Positions 1 to 7,000 are shown, counted from the stretch's first letter. The stretch: 12,317 bases of DNA from Pseudomonadota bacterium (GCA_023405565.1 JAEXXW010000527.1:1-12317), one strand, 5' to 3'. Notes: generated by a model not told the origin, from the sequence alone. Numbers and translations are program-made.

Positions 1-1
1 C

Positions 2-394
2 GATTACATCGATCAGATGCAAAACACGGGGAATCAACTTCGCGAGAAGTTCGGCAACAATTATCTCGCCGAGAAGGCTGTAGAGCAGATTGCAAAGTTT
101 CGACAATCGAGAAATGGCTACGCGCAAAATGGCACGATGCTTCCTGGTAGACGAGCTTACATAATTGACGCCATCAAAAACCTCGAAGAACTTTACCTGC
201 TTAGACAAATTTATAGAGAGACCCTATGTCTCTTTGGCATTTTTGCACCCGATCAAATTAGGAAGAGCCGTCTCATTGATAACGGCGCAGAAGAAAAAGA
301 TGTCCAGACAGTCGTTGACAGGGACCAAGGCGAAGTTCTTACCTTTGGACAAATGACCAGAAAGATATTTGTCCAATCTGATTTTTTTATCTGA
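2..394 (+). CDS. DCD/AvcD-type anti-phage dCTP deaminase, N-terminal part (5' truncated by the window, ends at in-frame TGA)
   Basis: This is the central part of a two-domain nucleotide deaminase of the DCD/AvcD anti-phage family. The frame is open to the window edge (it begins Asp-Tyr-Ile-Asp-Gln before the first Met at 17), so the true start and the P-loop (GxxxxGK) lie upstream. The visible part matches the family from memory: an LREKFG..NYLAEKAVEQIAKFR segment, a RRAYIIDAIKNLEELYLLRQIY segment, a LFGIFAPDQIRKSRLI segment, then GQMTRKIF and SDFFI. In relatives the frame continues as FF(V/I)RN into the deaminase domain; here the Arg position is TGA. The frame continues directly into the deaminase after the stop, so the gene is either broken by one nonsense substitution, read through, or made as two polypeptides. 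G+C is well below that of the genes to the right. Known family role: after infection these enzymes deaminate dCTP and deplete the dC pool. Assignment is by recalled family pattern. Confidence 0.8.
   Translation, partial: DYIDQMQNTGNQLREKFGNNYLAEKAVEQIAKFRQSRNGYAQNGTMLPGRRAYIIDAIKNLEELYLLRQIYRETLCLFGIFAPDQIRKSRLIDNGAEEKDVQTVVDRDQGEVLTFGQMTRKIFVQSDFFI
392..394 (+). other. In-frame TGA interrupting the DCD/AvcD-type gene
   Basis: TGA lies in the same frame as the open sequence before it (2-391) and after it (395-1288). The residues on both sides (SDFFI before, NHRKKDELKQRLTRYLEI after) form one continuous family-like stretch in which the stop replaces an expected Arg. A single C-to-T change from CGA would produce it. 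No frameshift is needed to join the two parts, although a 7-T run (382-388) and a 6-A run (403-408) flank the site. Confidence 0.85.
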
Positions 395-415
395 AATCAC
401 CGAAAAAAGGATGAG

Positions 416-1288
416 TTGAAACAGCGCCTCACTCGATACCTCGAGATAATCTTTAACTCTCAAATCCACACACCAACAAAAGACGAAGCTGCGATGTACG
501 AGGCAACAGCAGCGATGGTCGGGTCAGCCTGCATGTCTCGGCAAGTAGGCGCAGCAATCGTTTCCGCCAGCGGCGAACTTATCTCGGTTGGCTGGAATGA
601 TGTGCCAAAGTTTAGAGGTGGCCTTTACGTCGAAGACGACCAAAACGTGTGGGATGAATCAAAACGCAACATCCAAGACAAAGACCATCGGTGCTATAAA
701 TGGGCGAGCAGGATCTGCCACAACGAGGTTCGCAGAAATAAAATTGTAGATGGCATTGCTTTCCGCGTCTCTGAATCTGGGCTGATGCAAAGAAAGGCAT
801 CCAAACAGAGTATTCGGGCCGCATTAGAAGGAACAGAGGTAGACGACCTAACCGAGTTCTCTCGCTCAATCCACGCGGAAATGGAAGCAATCCTCGCAGT
901 TGCGCGCGAGGGACGACATTCTTTGGTTGGAGCCACGATGTATACGACCACCTATCCTTGCCATAACTGCGCAAGGCATATAGTCGCGGCCGGCATATCC
1001 TCCGTTGCCTATATCGAACCTTATCGTAAGAGCCTTGCTATTACACTTCACTACGACTCGATTACGGAAGACCCGGACGACAAAAACCGCGTGATCTTTC
1101 GTCAATACGACGGCATTGCACCTCAACACTATTTGACACTCTTCAAATCCAAAACGGAACGCAAGAGCGCAGGCAAGTATGCGCCGCAAAAGCCAGAGAC
1201 GGCCTTTCCGCGTTTTCGTGTTCCGCTGGATGGACCTGTTGAATACGAATCGAAGGTTATTGCTGACCTTACCGCAAAAGAAGTATAG
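416..1288 (+). CDS. DCD/AvcD-type deoxycytidine nucleotide deaminase, C-terminal catalytic domain
   Basis: This is the zinc-dependent deaminase domain of the DCD/AvcD family; the family converts dCTP (and dCMP) to the dU form to starve phage of dC nucleotides. Numbering from the TTG at 416 (290 residues), it shows a conserved GSACMSRQVGAAI segment (36-48) and a WNDVPKFRGGLY segment (60-71). The zinc-site HAE is at 153-155, where the Glu is the proton shuttle, and PCHNC at 181-185. Cys-containing DHRCYKW and RICHNE segments (90-104) are typical of the long insertion in this family. All catalytic residues are intact. The frame is the same as the upstream part and there is no stop other than the TGA at 392. 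If translated separately, TTG at 416 has an AAAAAAGGA tract ending 4 nt upstream that could act as a ribosome binding site. The alternative is synthesis only as part of a full-length protein by readthrough, or a gene inactivated in this strain. Confidence 0.85.
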   Translation: MKQRLTRYLEIIFNSQIHTPTKDEAAMYEATAAMVGSACMSRQVGAAIVSASGELISVGWNDVPKFRGGLYVEDDQNVWDESKRNIQDKDHRCYKWASRICHNEVRRNKIVDGIAFRVSESGLMQRKASKQSIRAALEGTEVDDLTEFSRSIHAEMEAILAVAREGRHSLVGATMYTTTYPCHNCARHIVAAGISSVAYIEPYRKSLAITLHYDSITEDPDDKNRVIFRQYDGIAPQHYLTLFKSKTERKSAGKYAPQKPETAFPRFRVPLDGPVEYESKVIADLTAKEV

Positions 1289-1317
1289 TGCGCTAACGAC
1301 TCAGCAAAGGTGCGGCA

Positions 1318-1515
1318 ATGTCCAACCGTGAGACAGCCAAGCCTGTCACGAAAAACCCAAGAGACTCATCTAATAAAGAAAATGCCGCCTCTGGCGGTCG
1401 TCAAACTGAATTGAGGACGTTTGTCGACTCATCAACCCTGTCTATACGTCAGCAGGCAATAAGCCGGGTTAAATCAGCAGGAATTTTTAGGGCTCCCAGT
1501 CTAAAAGGAAAGTAG
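1318..1515 (+). CDS. Small basic protein of unknown function downstream of the DCD deaminase
   Basis: A 65-residue ORF starts 29 nt after the deaminase stop. An AAGGTG ribosome binding site (1307-1312) lies 5 nt before ATG 1318, which makes translation plausible. The protein is rich in Ser, Lys and Arg, has no Cys or Trp, no signal peptide and no membrane segment. The first 30 residues look disordered (many Asn, Ser, Lys, Pro), followed by a possible helix around residues 41-55. I do not recognise a family. It shares the lower G+C of the deaminase gene and ends at the apparent island border. It may be an accessory part of the defence locus, or a chance ORF. A CCGCC-TCT-GGCGG hairpin sits inside it (1385-1397). 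Confidence 0.5.
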   Translation: MSNRETAKPVTKNPRDSSNKENAASGGRQTELRTFVDSSTLSIRQQAISRVKSAGIFRAPSLKGK

Positions 1516-1578
1516 ACTGCTTTTGATCGGCATACGGCTTTCCACGTCCTAAATTCAGCAACGCATTTTCTGTGTCGT

Positions 1579-3111
1579 TCACAACGGCAAATTATCGTGC
1601 TTCTTCGGCGGCATCTCGACCTTCTTGGTGCGCAGCATCGCCAAGGCGCGTGCGATGCGCTTGCGTGTCGAGTGCGGCATGATCACGTCGTCGATATAAC
1701 CACGCTCGGCGGCGACGAAGGGTGACAGGAAACGCTCTTCATATTCCTTGGTGCGCGCGGCGATGGCGTCGGTGTCGCCGATGTCGCTGCGGAAGATGAT
1801 CTCGACCGCCCCTTTTGCACCCATCACCGCGATCTGCGCCGTCGGCCAGGCATAATTGAGATCGCCGCCGACATGCTTAGACGCCATCACGTCATAGGCG
1901 CCGCCGAAGGCCTTGCGCGTGATGACGGTGACCAGCGGCACGGTCGCCTGCGAATAGGCGAACAGAAGCTTGGCGCCATGCTTGATCAGCCCGCCATATT
2001 CCTGCGCCGTGCCCGGCAGGAAGCCCGGAACATCGACAAAGGTGACGATCGGGATGTTGAAGGCATCGCAGAAACGCACGAAGCGCGCGGCCTTGCGCGA
2101 GGCATCGCTATCGAGCACGCCGGCCAGCACCATCGGCTGATTGGCGACGAAGCCGACGCTGCGGCCTGAGACGCGGCCGAAGCCGGTGACGATGTTTTTC
2201 GCAAAGCTCGGCGAGATCTCGAAGAAGTCGCCCTCGTCCACGACCTTCGTGATCAGCTCCTTGATGTCATAGGGCTTGTTCGGATTGTCGGGGATCAGCG
2301 TATCGAGTGAATTGTCGATGCGGTCGGGATCGTCGAGCGTCGGCCATTCCGGCGCGCCGGCATCGAAGCTCGCGGGGAGGAAGTCGATCAGCCGGCGCAT
2401 CTGCAGCAGGCATTCGACATCGTTCTCGAACGCGCCGTCGGCAACCGAGCTTTTGGTCGTGTGCACCGAGGCGCCGCCGAGCTCTTCCGCCGTCACCACT
2501 TCATTGGTGACGGTCTTCACCACATCGGGGCCGGTGACGAACATGTAGCTCGTGTCGCGCACCATGAAGATGAAATCGGTCATCGCCGGCGAATAGACGT
2601 CGCCGCCCGCGCACGGCCCCATGATGACGCTGATCTGCGGGATGACGCCCGAGGCGATCACGTTGCGCTTGAACACCTCGCCATAGCCGCCGAGCGCGGC
2701 GACGCCTTCCTGGATGCGCGCGCCGCCGGCATCGAACAGGCCGATGATCGGCGCCCGCGCCTTCAGCGCCATGTCCTGCACCTTGATGATCTTCTGCGCG
2801 TGCGTTTCGGAGAGCGAGCCGCCGAATACGGTGAAGTCCTTGGAGAACAGGAAGACGGTGCGACCATTCACCGTGCCCCAGCCGGTGACAACGCCATCGC
2901 CCGGCACCTTCTGCTTCTCCATGCCGAATTCGTTGGAGCGGTGTTCGACGAACATGTCGAATTCCTCGAACGAGCCCTTGTCGAGCAGGAGTTCGATGCG
3001 CTCTCTGGCCGTTAATTTACCGCGCTTGTGCTGCGCCTCGATGCGGGTGCGGCCGCCGCCGAGCTTGGCGTCCTTGCGGCGAAGATCGAGTTTTTCGATG
3101 ATGTCCTTCAT
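1579..3111 (-). CDS. pccB: Propionyl-CoA carboxylase beta subunit (carboxyltransferase)
   Basis: This is the carboxyltransferase subunit of acyl-CoA carboxylase. It moves CO2 from carboxybiotin on the alpha subunit to propionyl-CoA, giving methylmalonyl-CoA, in the cytosol. The protein is 510 residues, normal for PccB. Its N-terminal segment contains the [14 protein letters not shown] motif (31-44), followed by two crotonase-fold halves. The oxyanion-hole glycines are visible in MGPCAGG (164-170) and [10 protein letters not shown] (400-409), and the late [15 protein letters not shown] segment (422-436) is typical. I chose ATG 3111 rather than an ORF start at 3183 because family similarity begins at MKDIIEKL and a GAGGG sequence lies about 9 nt upstream. 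The biotin-carrying alpha subunit is not in this window. A TetR gene lies 97 nt upstream on the same strand. An acetyl-CoA or other acyl-CoA substrate cannot be excluded from sequence alone, but the closest remembered pattern is PccB. Confidence 0.93.
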   Translation of the reverse strand: MKDIIEKLDLRRKDAKLGGGRTRIEAQHKRGKLTARERIELLLDKGSFEEFDMFVEHRSNEFGMEKQKVPGDGVVTGWGTVNGRTVFLFSKDFTVFGGSLSETHAQKIIKVQDMALKARAPIIGLFDAGGARIQEGVAALGGYGEVFKRNVIASGVIPQISVIMGPCAGGDVYSPAMTDFIFMVRDTSYMFVTGPDVVKTVTNEVVTAEELGGASVHTTKSSVADGAFENDVECLLQMRRLIDFLPASFDAGAPEWPTLDDPDRIDNSLDTLIPDNPNKPYDIKELITKVVDEGDFFEISPSFAKNIVTGFGRVSGRSVGFVANQPMVLAGVLDSDASRKAARFVRFCDAFNIPIVTFVDVPGFLPGTAQEYGGLIKHGAKLLFAYSQATVPLVTVITRKAFGGAYDVMASKHVGGDLNYAWPTAQIAVMGAKGAVEIIFRSDIGDTDAIAARTKEYEERFLSPFVAAERGYIDDVIMPHSTRKRIARALAMLRTKKVEMPPKKHDNLPL

Positions 3112-3142
3112 GCCAATGACGCCCTCTGCCCCGCGCTCGAAT

Positions 3143-3172
3143 TCCTGCCTTTGGCCATAGCACGAGGCAGGA
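3143..3172. repeat. Inverted repeat between the tetR and pccB genes
   Basis: Eight-bp arms tcctgcct (3143-3150) and aggcagga (3165-3172) enclose a 14-nt loop that itself contains tggcca. It lies in the 97-nt gap between the TetR stop and the pccB start, without a T-run on either side. It could be an operator for pccB or a stabilising mRNA hairpin; the role is unproven. Confidence 0.4.
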
Positions 3173-3208
3173 TTTCGCGTCACCGGGCCGCAGCGGGCCG
3201 TGCGTCGA

Positions 3209-3757
3209 TCAGATGAAGCGATCGATCAGGATCGTCAGCCGGCGCCGCAGCACCGCTTCGCTGGGCAGATCCTTGGTCAGCCCCTTGGTGGCCAGCACAA
3301 AGACCTCGGCAAGCTCGTCCGAGCCGAGCACGGCCCGGACATATTCGATCCGCCGGTCTTCGTGCTTCTTTTCCAGCTCGGGCAGGATGCGCGAACAGGC
3401 ATCGAACAGTTCCGAGATCATCGGCACCTGGATCAACTCCGCCCACGGCTCAAGCAGCAGAACGTCCCACATCCGCAGCAGCGTCTCGCGCTTGCCGCCC
3501 GGCTTTTCGGTTGACTCGGCCAGCACCGCCTCGATCTGCGGATAGAGAGCGTTAAGCTTGAAGTCGTAGAGAGCGGCGAGGATGTCCTCCTTGTTCTTGA
3601 ACTTCCGGTAGATCAACGGCCGCGAGATACCAGCCCGCTGGGCGATGTCATCCAGCGAGGTCTTGGAGAAGCCGTATTGCAGAAAACAGGCATGCGCGCC
3701 GGCCATGATGGCGTCGCGGCGCTCGTCTTCACGATCCTGTGAATAGGTTTCAGTCAT
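3209..3757 (-). CDS. TetR/AcrR family transcriptional regulator
   Basis: This is a one-domain-plus-ligand-domain repressor of 182 residues. The N-terminal TetR helix-turn-helix spans about residues 33-56 ([21 protein letters not shown]), with the usual YGFSKTS lead-in and the KEDIL sequence after the recognition helix. The C-terminal ligand domain is too variable to name an effector. I chose ATG 3757; a TTG at 3766 would add MST but lies inside the promoter. The gene sits upstream of pccB on the same strand and divergent to a truncated SDR gene. The 60-bp control region contains overlapping inverted repeats covering its own promoter, so autorepression and control of the divergent gene are the simplest reading. 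Control of pccB is possible through cotranscription. There is no clear Shine-Dalgarno sequence, consistent with a leaderless mRNA. Confidence 0.92.
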   Translation of the reverse strand: MTETYSQDREDERRDAIMAGAHACFLQYGFSKTSLDDIAQRAGISRPLIYRKFKNKEDILAALYDFKLNALYPQIEAVLAESTEKPGGKRETLLRMWDVLLLEPWAELIQVPMISELFDACSRILPELEKKHEDRRIEYVRAVLGSDELAEVFVLATKGLTKDLPSEAVLRRRLTILIDRFI

Positions 3758-3792
3758 TGTTGACAATGTAACAAATTTCGGTAATTTGTCAA
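3757..3792 (-). promoter_or_regulatory. Promoter of the TetR gene, predicted leaderless transcript
   Basis: Read on the minus strand, TTGACA (3792-3787) is a perfect -35 box. After a 16-nt spacer comes TACATT (3770-3765), which matches the -10 consensus at 4 of 6 positions and is preceded by TGT, an extended -10 motif. Seven nt later comes the A of ATG 3757, so transcription should start at or next to the start codon. No Shine-Dalgarno sequence is present. Confidence 0.6.
3760..3792. promoter_or_regulatory. Candidate TetR operator: two overlapping inverted repeats
   Basis: The outer repeat is ttgacaa (3760-3766) with ttgtcaa (3786-3792). The inner repeat is acaaatt (3771-3777) with aatttgt (3783-3789). 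Both are exact, but their centres differ by about 4 bp, which suggests two overlapping binding sites or two dimers. They cover the -35, spacer and -10 of the tetR promoter, as expected of an autoregulatory TetR operator. A tgtaac word is repeated at 3767-3772 and 3795-3800. Confidence 0.6.
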
Positions 3793-3840
3793 TCTGTAAC
3801 GTTGATCCGGGATGGCTGGGGGGCCGAACCAGGAGCCAGC

Positions 3841-4275
3841 ATGAATACTAGTTTTTCCACACCTCTCTTAAAAGTTGCTGTGGTCACGGGCGCCGCGTCC
3901 GTGAGCGGCAAGGAGACCGTGCGGCGCTTCCTGGCGGGGGGTTATATCGTGCATGCCGCTGCGGAGCGGCTGGATGAGATGGCCGATCTCGAGATGGACG
4001 GTGCCATCCTCCACTATCTGGACCTGTCCGACGACGCGAGCGTCCGCGCCTGCGCGGCCGCCATCTATGCCTATGGCGCGCTGACACAGACGCGCGTTGA
4101 CGTGGTGACAAATGATGACGGTCAGGAATTCTATACGGCCTGCGACGTCATCGACCGTCACAGCGACCATTCTCTCTTCGATCTTTCCGGGATGATGGAC
4201 CGGCTGAAGAGCCTGTTCGTCCTGTTACCGCCGCGGGAGCCCACGCCGGCGGTTGTGAAGGCGGCCTGTCTGTAG
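3841..4275 (+). CDS. Truncated, degenerate short-chain dehydrogenase/reductase (SDR)-like protein
   Basis: A 144-residue protein resembles the first half of a classical SDR (normally about 250 residues). The first beta strand and nucleotide loop read VAVVTGAASVSGKETVRRFL (12-31); the glycine-rich TGxxxGxG is altered because the middle Gly is missing. YLDLSDDASV (59-68) corresponds to the D-V acidic adenine loop, and the NNAG motif is replaced by TNDDG (90-94). The helix after it still aligns loosely (FDLSGMMDRLKSLFVLLPP), but the protein ends before the catalytic Ser and YxxxK. It should therefore lack oxidoreductase activity. ATG 3841 has AGGAG ending 6 nt upstream; an earlier ATG at 3802 has no such site. 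It diverges from tetR across a shared control region and has its own intrinsic terminator, so it looks expressed. It could be a decayed remnant or a pseudoenzyme. Confidence 0.65.
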   Translation: MNTSFSTPLLKVAVVTGAASVSGKETVRRFLAGGYIVHAAAERLDEMADLEMDGAILHYLDLSDDASVRACAAAIYAYGALTQTRVDVVTNDDGQEFYTACDVIDRHSDHSLFDLSGMMDRLKSLFVLLPPREPTPAVVKAACL

Positions 4276-4285
4276 CCTCAGGCCG

Positions 4286-4337
4286 TTGTCGCCGGGGCTC
4301 GCTAACGCCCCACCGGGTCCCGGCGACAATTTTTTTT
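4286..4337 (+). terminator. Strong intrinsic terminator after the SDR-like gene
   Basis: An exact 11-bp stem TTGTCGCCGGG (4286-4296) / CCCGGCGACAA (4319-4329) is followed immediately by eight T (4330-4337). An alternative internal hairpin ggggc (4294-4298) / gcccc (4307-4311) lies within the loop. The T-run is on the plus-strand side only, so it terminates rightward transcription 10 nt after the SDR-like stop. It faces the convergent gene ending at 4347. Confidence 0.92.
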
Positions 4338-4346
4338 CAGAATAGC

Positions 4347-5327
4347 TCACGATGCGGGCGCAGCCTTGCGGTTCAGCGTCCGCAAGGCGAAGGCGATCAC
4401 GATCAGCAGGATGCCGCCCGCCAGCACGCTGAAGGCATTGGCGCCGAGATATTCGAACCACTGCGTATAGAAGTGGATGCCGCCGAATACCGCAGCGAGA
4501 TTGACCACCCAACGCCGGCCGGACTTGACGCCCCAGATGCCGGCGGCGATCAGAGCCACCGCCCAGCCGATCGAAAAGACGTAGGGCGGAATGACAGCAC
4601 CATAGGCGGTGAAATCCGGTCCGCCCTTCGGATCGTTGTAGACGATGTAGCGATAGAGCCGCAGCCGGTCGCCCCAGAGCGAGCCGATCCAGAAGCCGAA
4701 ATTCACCAGCACCAGCGACATGCGTGCAGCCGCGAGGCTGATGCGCTCGTAATCCGCCCTCACCCGCTGCGAGATCAGATACAGCGCAAGTGCCAGGCCT
4801 GAGAACAGCACCACCGTGACCAGCGGTTCCTGGATCGACAGCGAATACATCGCATGGATGTAGCCGGTGCGCGCGCCGAGACAGCCGGCCAGCGACACCA
4901 CTGCCAAGCACGCCATCAAACTCGATCGCGCCAGCACTGCCGTCACCGCCAGCACCGCCGTCACGAAGGCCGCAGCCCGCAGCGATCCATCTTCAAGGAT
5001 GAGCAGGCCGGCGCCGCCGGTCAGCGCGCCGATCAGGATCAATGTTTGCGACAGCAGGCTGACGATCTCGCCGCGCGCCAAGAGCAGCAACAGGCCGAGC
5101 GCGAACACGCAACCGCCGATGATCGCCGCCGATTGCGCGGTGAAAGCGAACGCCGTCAGCATCACCGCGACGGCGCCGGCGCTTGCGGCGATGACGCCGA
5201 AGCCGATGAGGATATTGAGGCCAAGATTGCCGGTTTCGCTCGCAGCCAGCGCCTTCAGGCGCTCGGCATCGGCAGGTGTAATCTTGCCCTGTTCGAGCAG
5301 CTTCGACAGATCGAGTGTGATTTTCAT
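4347..5327 (-). CDS. DUF2157-like polytopic membrane protein
   Basis: A 326-residue inner-membrane protein. It has a short cytoplasmic-looking N-terminus (MKITLDLSKLLEQGKITPADAERLKAL, the usual DUF2157 lead-in with a small helical 'L..G.I....A..L' pattern), then about nine or ten hydrophobic segments starting near residues 37, 65, 91, 116, 137, 168, 203, 246, 272 and 296. A polar loop at 219-244 (WGDRLRLYRY...GGPDFTAYGA) probably faces outside or forms a functional site. The biochemical role of the family is unknown to me. ATG 5327 lies 32 nt after the caspase-like gene on the same strand, so the two are probably cotranscribed. The Shine-Dalgarno is weak (GGGCGA about 12 nt upstream), which would fit translation helped by the upstream gene. 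Confidence 0.75.
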   Translation of the reverse strand: MKITLDLSKLLEQGKITPADAERLKALAASETGNLGLNILIGFGVIAASAGAVAVMLTAFAFTAQSAAIIGGCVFALGLLLLLARGEIVSLLSQTLILIGALTGGAGLLILEDGSLRAAAFVTAVLAVTAVLARSSLMACLAVVSLAGCLGARTGYIHAMYSLSIQEPLVTVVLFSGLALALYLISQRVRADYERISLAAARMSLVLVNFGFWIGSLWGDRLRLYRYIVYNDPKGGPDFTAYGAVIPPYVFSIGWAVALIAAGIWGVKSGRRWVVNLAAVFGGIHFYTQWFEYLGANAFSVLAGGILLIVIAFALRTLNRKAAPAS

Positions 5328-5359
5328 GAAAACGATGTCGCCCGGAAAAGGAAGAAGGT

Positions 5360-6862
5360 TCAGCGCCGCGATAAAAATACTTCAATCTGGCGGATACGAT
5401 CATCATAAGCGCGGCCGACGCAAGCGGCATCGGCCCCGCATTGTCCGCGCTGGGATAACCACGTCGCCTGATTTCTCAGCAATTGCTTCTGCGCCTCCGG
5501 CGCAAGGCGCGCACGGTACTCGCCGAACACTTCCGAGAGACGGACATCCTTTGCGGCCAGTGCCGCATCGGAACAGACCGCCAGTTCATCCGGCCTGCGC
5601 GCCTTGGCGCAATCGAAGCTCGGGCGCGGCGGCGCGGCCGTCCGGGCCGGAACAGGCGCAAGGCTCGATTGCCGGGTACCACTACCACCCTGCAATTGCG
5701 CGATGCGGCTGCGATAAGCCTGACCGATACAGGACACGTTGGCGTCGCACAGACGGCGTTGCCCCAGCCATTGCCCTTGCGCGACACGCAACGCCATCCG
5801 CGCATCGCCGGAGAGATTGTCGGCCAGCGCGTAATAGACCTGCGACAGTGAGCGATCGAGCGCCGACAATTCGACATCTCCGCACACCGCAAGTTCATCC
5901 CGCGCGCGCGCGCGGGTGCAATCGAAACTCGGCTGCGTGGTGGTGGATGTTGTCTGTGGCGCAGCAACAGCTTGCTGCGGCGGCGCAGGCAACACCACTT
6001 GCTCAGCCGGTCTCGATACCGCTTGCTGCGGGATTGCGGCAACCACACCGCTACGCGGTGGCGCGAAGTAGAACAAGGGGCCCGACAACTCGTCGTAATA
6101 AGCCGGGCGCTGCTCGTGGTTCACGGTCGCCGCCAGCGCCTCGACATCCTCACGCACCTCGCGGGCCAAATCGGTGATCGGCTTGCCTTCCACGCTGATC
6201 TTGTTCAGCAGCGTGCGCGTATAGACCGAAGTCGGCTCGCGATCATTGTCGCTCAGACGGTCTGCCGCTGTCTGGCCGAAACCAGCCGAGAACATGATGA
6301 AGAAACCGCCCTGCCCCTTGACCGGCCGCCGCCCCGGTTCGACCAGACCACCGCTGCGGCCAATCGAACGCGTACCGGATTGCGCATAAGGATTGTCGCG
6401 GCAGGCATCGATGATGGCGATCTGCACATTCGACCCGGTGGCGCGAAGGCGATCGATCAGCGGCATCAGCGCGAAGGATTCGAGCTTGAGGCCTTCCTTG
6501 TCGACACGATCCGGTCGTGGCGCATCGATGGGCAGCAGGTAATTCTCGCCGTCGAGCGCAACGCCGTGACCGGAATAATGCACCAGCGCCACGTCGCCGC
6601 TTTTCAGTTTCTGGGCAAAGGCCGAGATGCCGGCATTGAAACCGGAGCGATCCGGATTGGCCAGGAGATCGACCTCGAAGCCAAGCTTCTCCAGCACAGC
6701 CTTCATCGCCCGCGCATCGCCCACCGCCTTCTGAAGCTTGGCGACGTTGCGGTAATCGTCGACGCCGATCACCAGCGCGCGCCGCGTCTGCGCCGATGAT
6801 GGCGCGGACAACCCAATCATCGCGGTCGCGACGAGCAGGAATGCGGCGAGGACGCGTGCCAT
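5360..6862 (-). CDS. Secreted caspase-like (peptidase C14) protein with two C-terminal LprI/DUF1311-like repeats
   Basis: 500 residues. A Sec signal peptide (1-24, cleavage likely after PSSA) sends it to the periplasm or outside. A caspase p20-like domain follows (about 27-265), with catalytic His in HYSGHG (His99) and Cys in DACRDNP (Cys154). Caspase-fold proteases cleave after Arg/Lys or Asp; which applies here is not shown. A Pro/Gln/Ala/Thr-rich linker (270-311) leads to two LprI/DUF1311-like repeats: 312-390 and 415-493. Each begins SFDC..AR..DELAVC and has the same four-Cys spacing (315, 327, 372, 378 and 418, 430, 475, 481), suited to two disulfides. Lysozyme-inhibitor activity is known for LprI relatives, but here it is inference. 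The gene is first in a likely operon with the downstream membrane protein. A GGAGA sequence about 13 nt before ATG 6862 may be its ribosome binding site. Confidence 0.88.
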   Translation of the reverse strand: MARVLAAFLLVATAMIGLSAPSSAQTRRALVIGVDDYRNVAKLQKAVGDARAMKAVLEKLGFEVDLLANPDRSGFNAGISAFAQKLKSGDVALVHYSGHGVALDGENYLLPIDAPRPDRVDKEGLKLESFALMPLIDRLRATGSNVQIAIIDACRDNPYAQSGTRSIGRSGGLVEPGRRPVKGQGGFFIMFSAGFGQTAADRLSDNDREPTSVYTRTLLNKISVEGKPITDLAREVREDVEALAATVNHEQRPAYYDELSGPLFYFAPPRSGVVAAIPQQAVSRPAEQVVLPAPPQQAVAAPQTTSTTTQPSFDCTRARARDELAVCGDVELSALDRSLSQVYYALADNLSGDARMALRVAQGQWLGQRRLCDANVSCIGQAYRSRIAQLQGGSGTRQSSLAPVPARTAAPPRPSFDCAKARRPDELAVCSDAALAAKDVRLSEVFGEYRARLAPEAQKQLLRNQATWLSQRGQCGADAACVGRAYDDRIRQIEVFLSRR

Positions 6863-6947
6863 TAAGCGCTGGTATCTCCGGATGATCGATGCGGCGCGAC
6901 TGTCCTACAAACAGCCGCGCCTATCAACCGGCAGCGATCAACAGGAC

Positions 6948-6998
6948 AGAGCATGATGCCGAAAAGTGCGAAGCGGTTTTCGGATGACCTCATGCTCT
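6948..6998. repeat. Rhizobial-type intergenic palindromic repeat (two-tier hairpin)
   Basis: Outer arms agagcatga (6948-6956) / tcatgctct (6990-6998) and inner arms ccgaaaa (6959-6965) / ttttcgg (6977-6983) are exact inverted repeats. The form agagcatgat...ccgaaaa...ttttcgg...tcatgctct resembles a dispersed intergenic element I remember from Bradyrhizobium-like genomes. It lies between two same-strand operons. Confidence 0.8.
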
Positions 6999-7000
6999 AA

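Noticed and set aside
392..394. TGA as a selenocysteine codon
   Set aside because: The position corresponds to an Arg in an interdomain linker of a family not known for selenocysteine, and I see no convincing stem-loop directly after it.
1500..1530. Possible terminator aaaag...cttttg after the small protein
   Set aside because: Only 5 bp of AT-rich stem with no proper T-run.
3758..3766. TTG 3766 as the start of the TetR protein
   Set aside because: It lies inside the predicted promoter, between the -10 box and the expected transcription start, so it would not be in the mRNA; ATG 3757 fits better.
5972..6799. Plus-strand ORF (275 codons) opposite the caspase-like gene
   Set aside because: Antisense shadow; the minus-strand frame has a signal peptide, a catalytic dyad and repeat domains.
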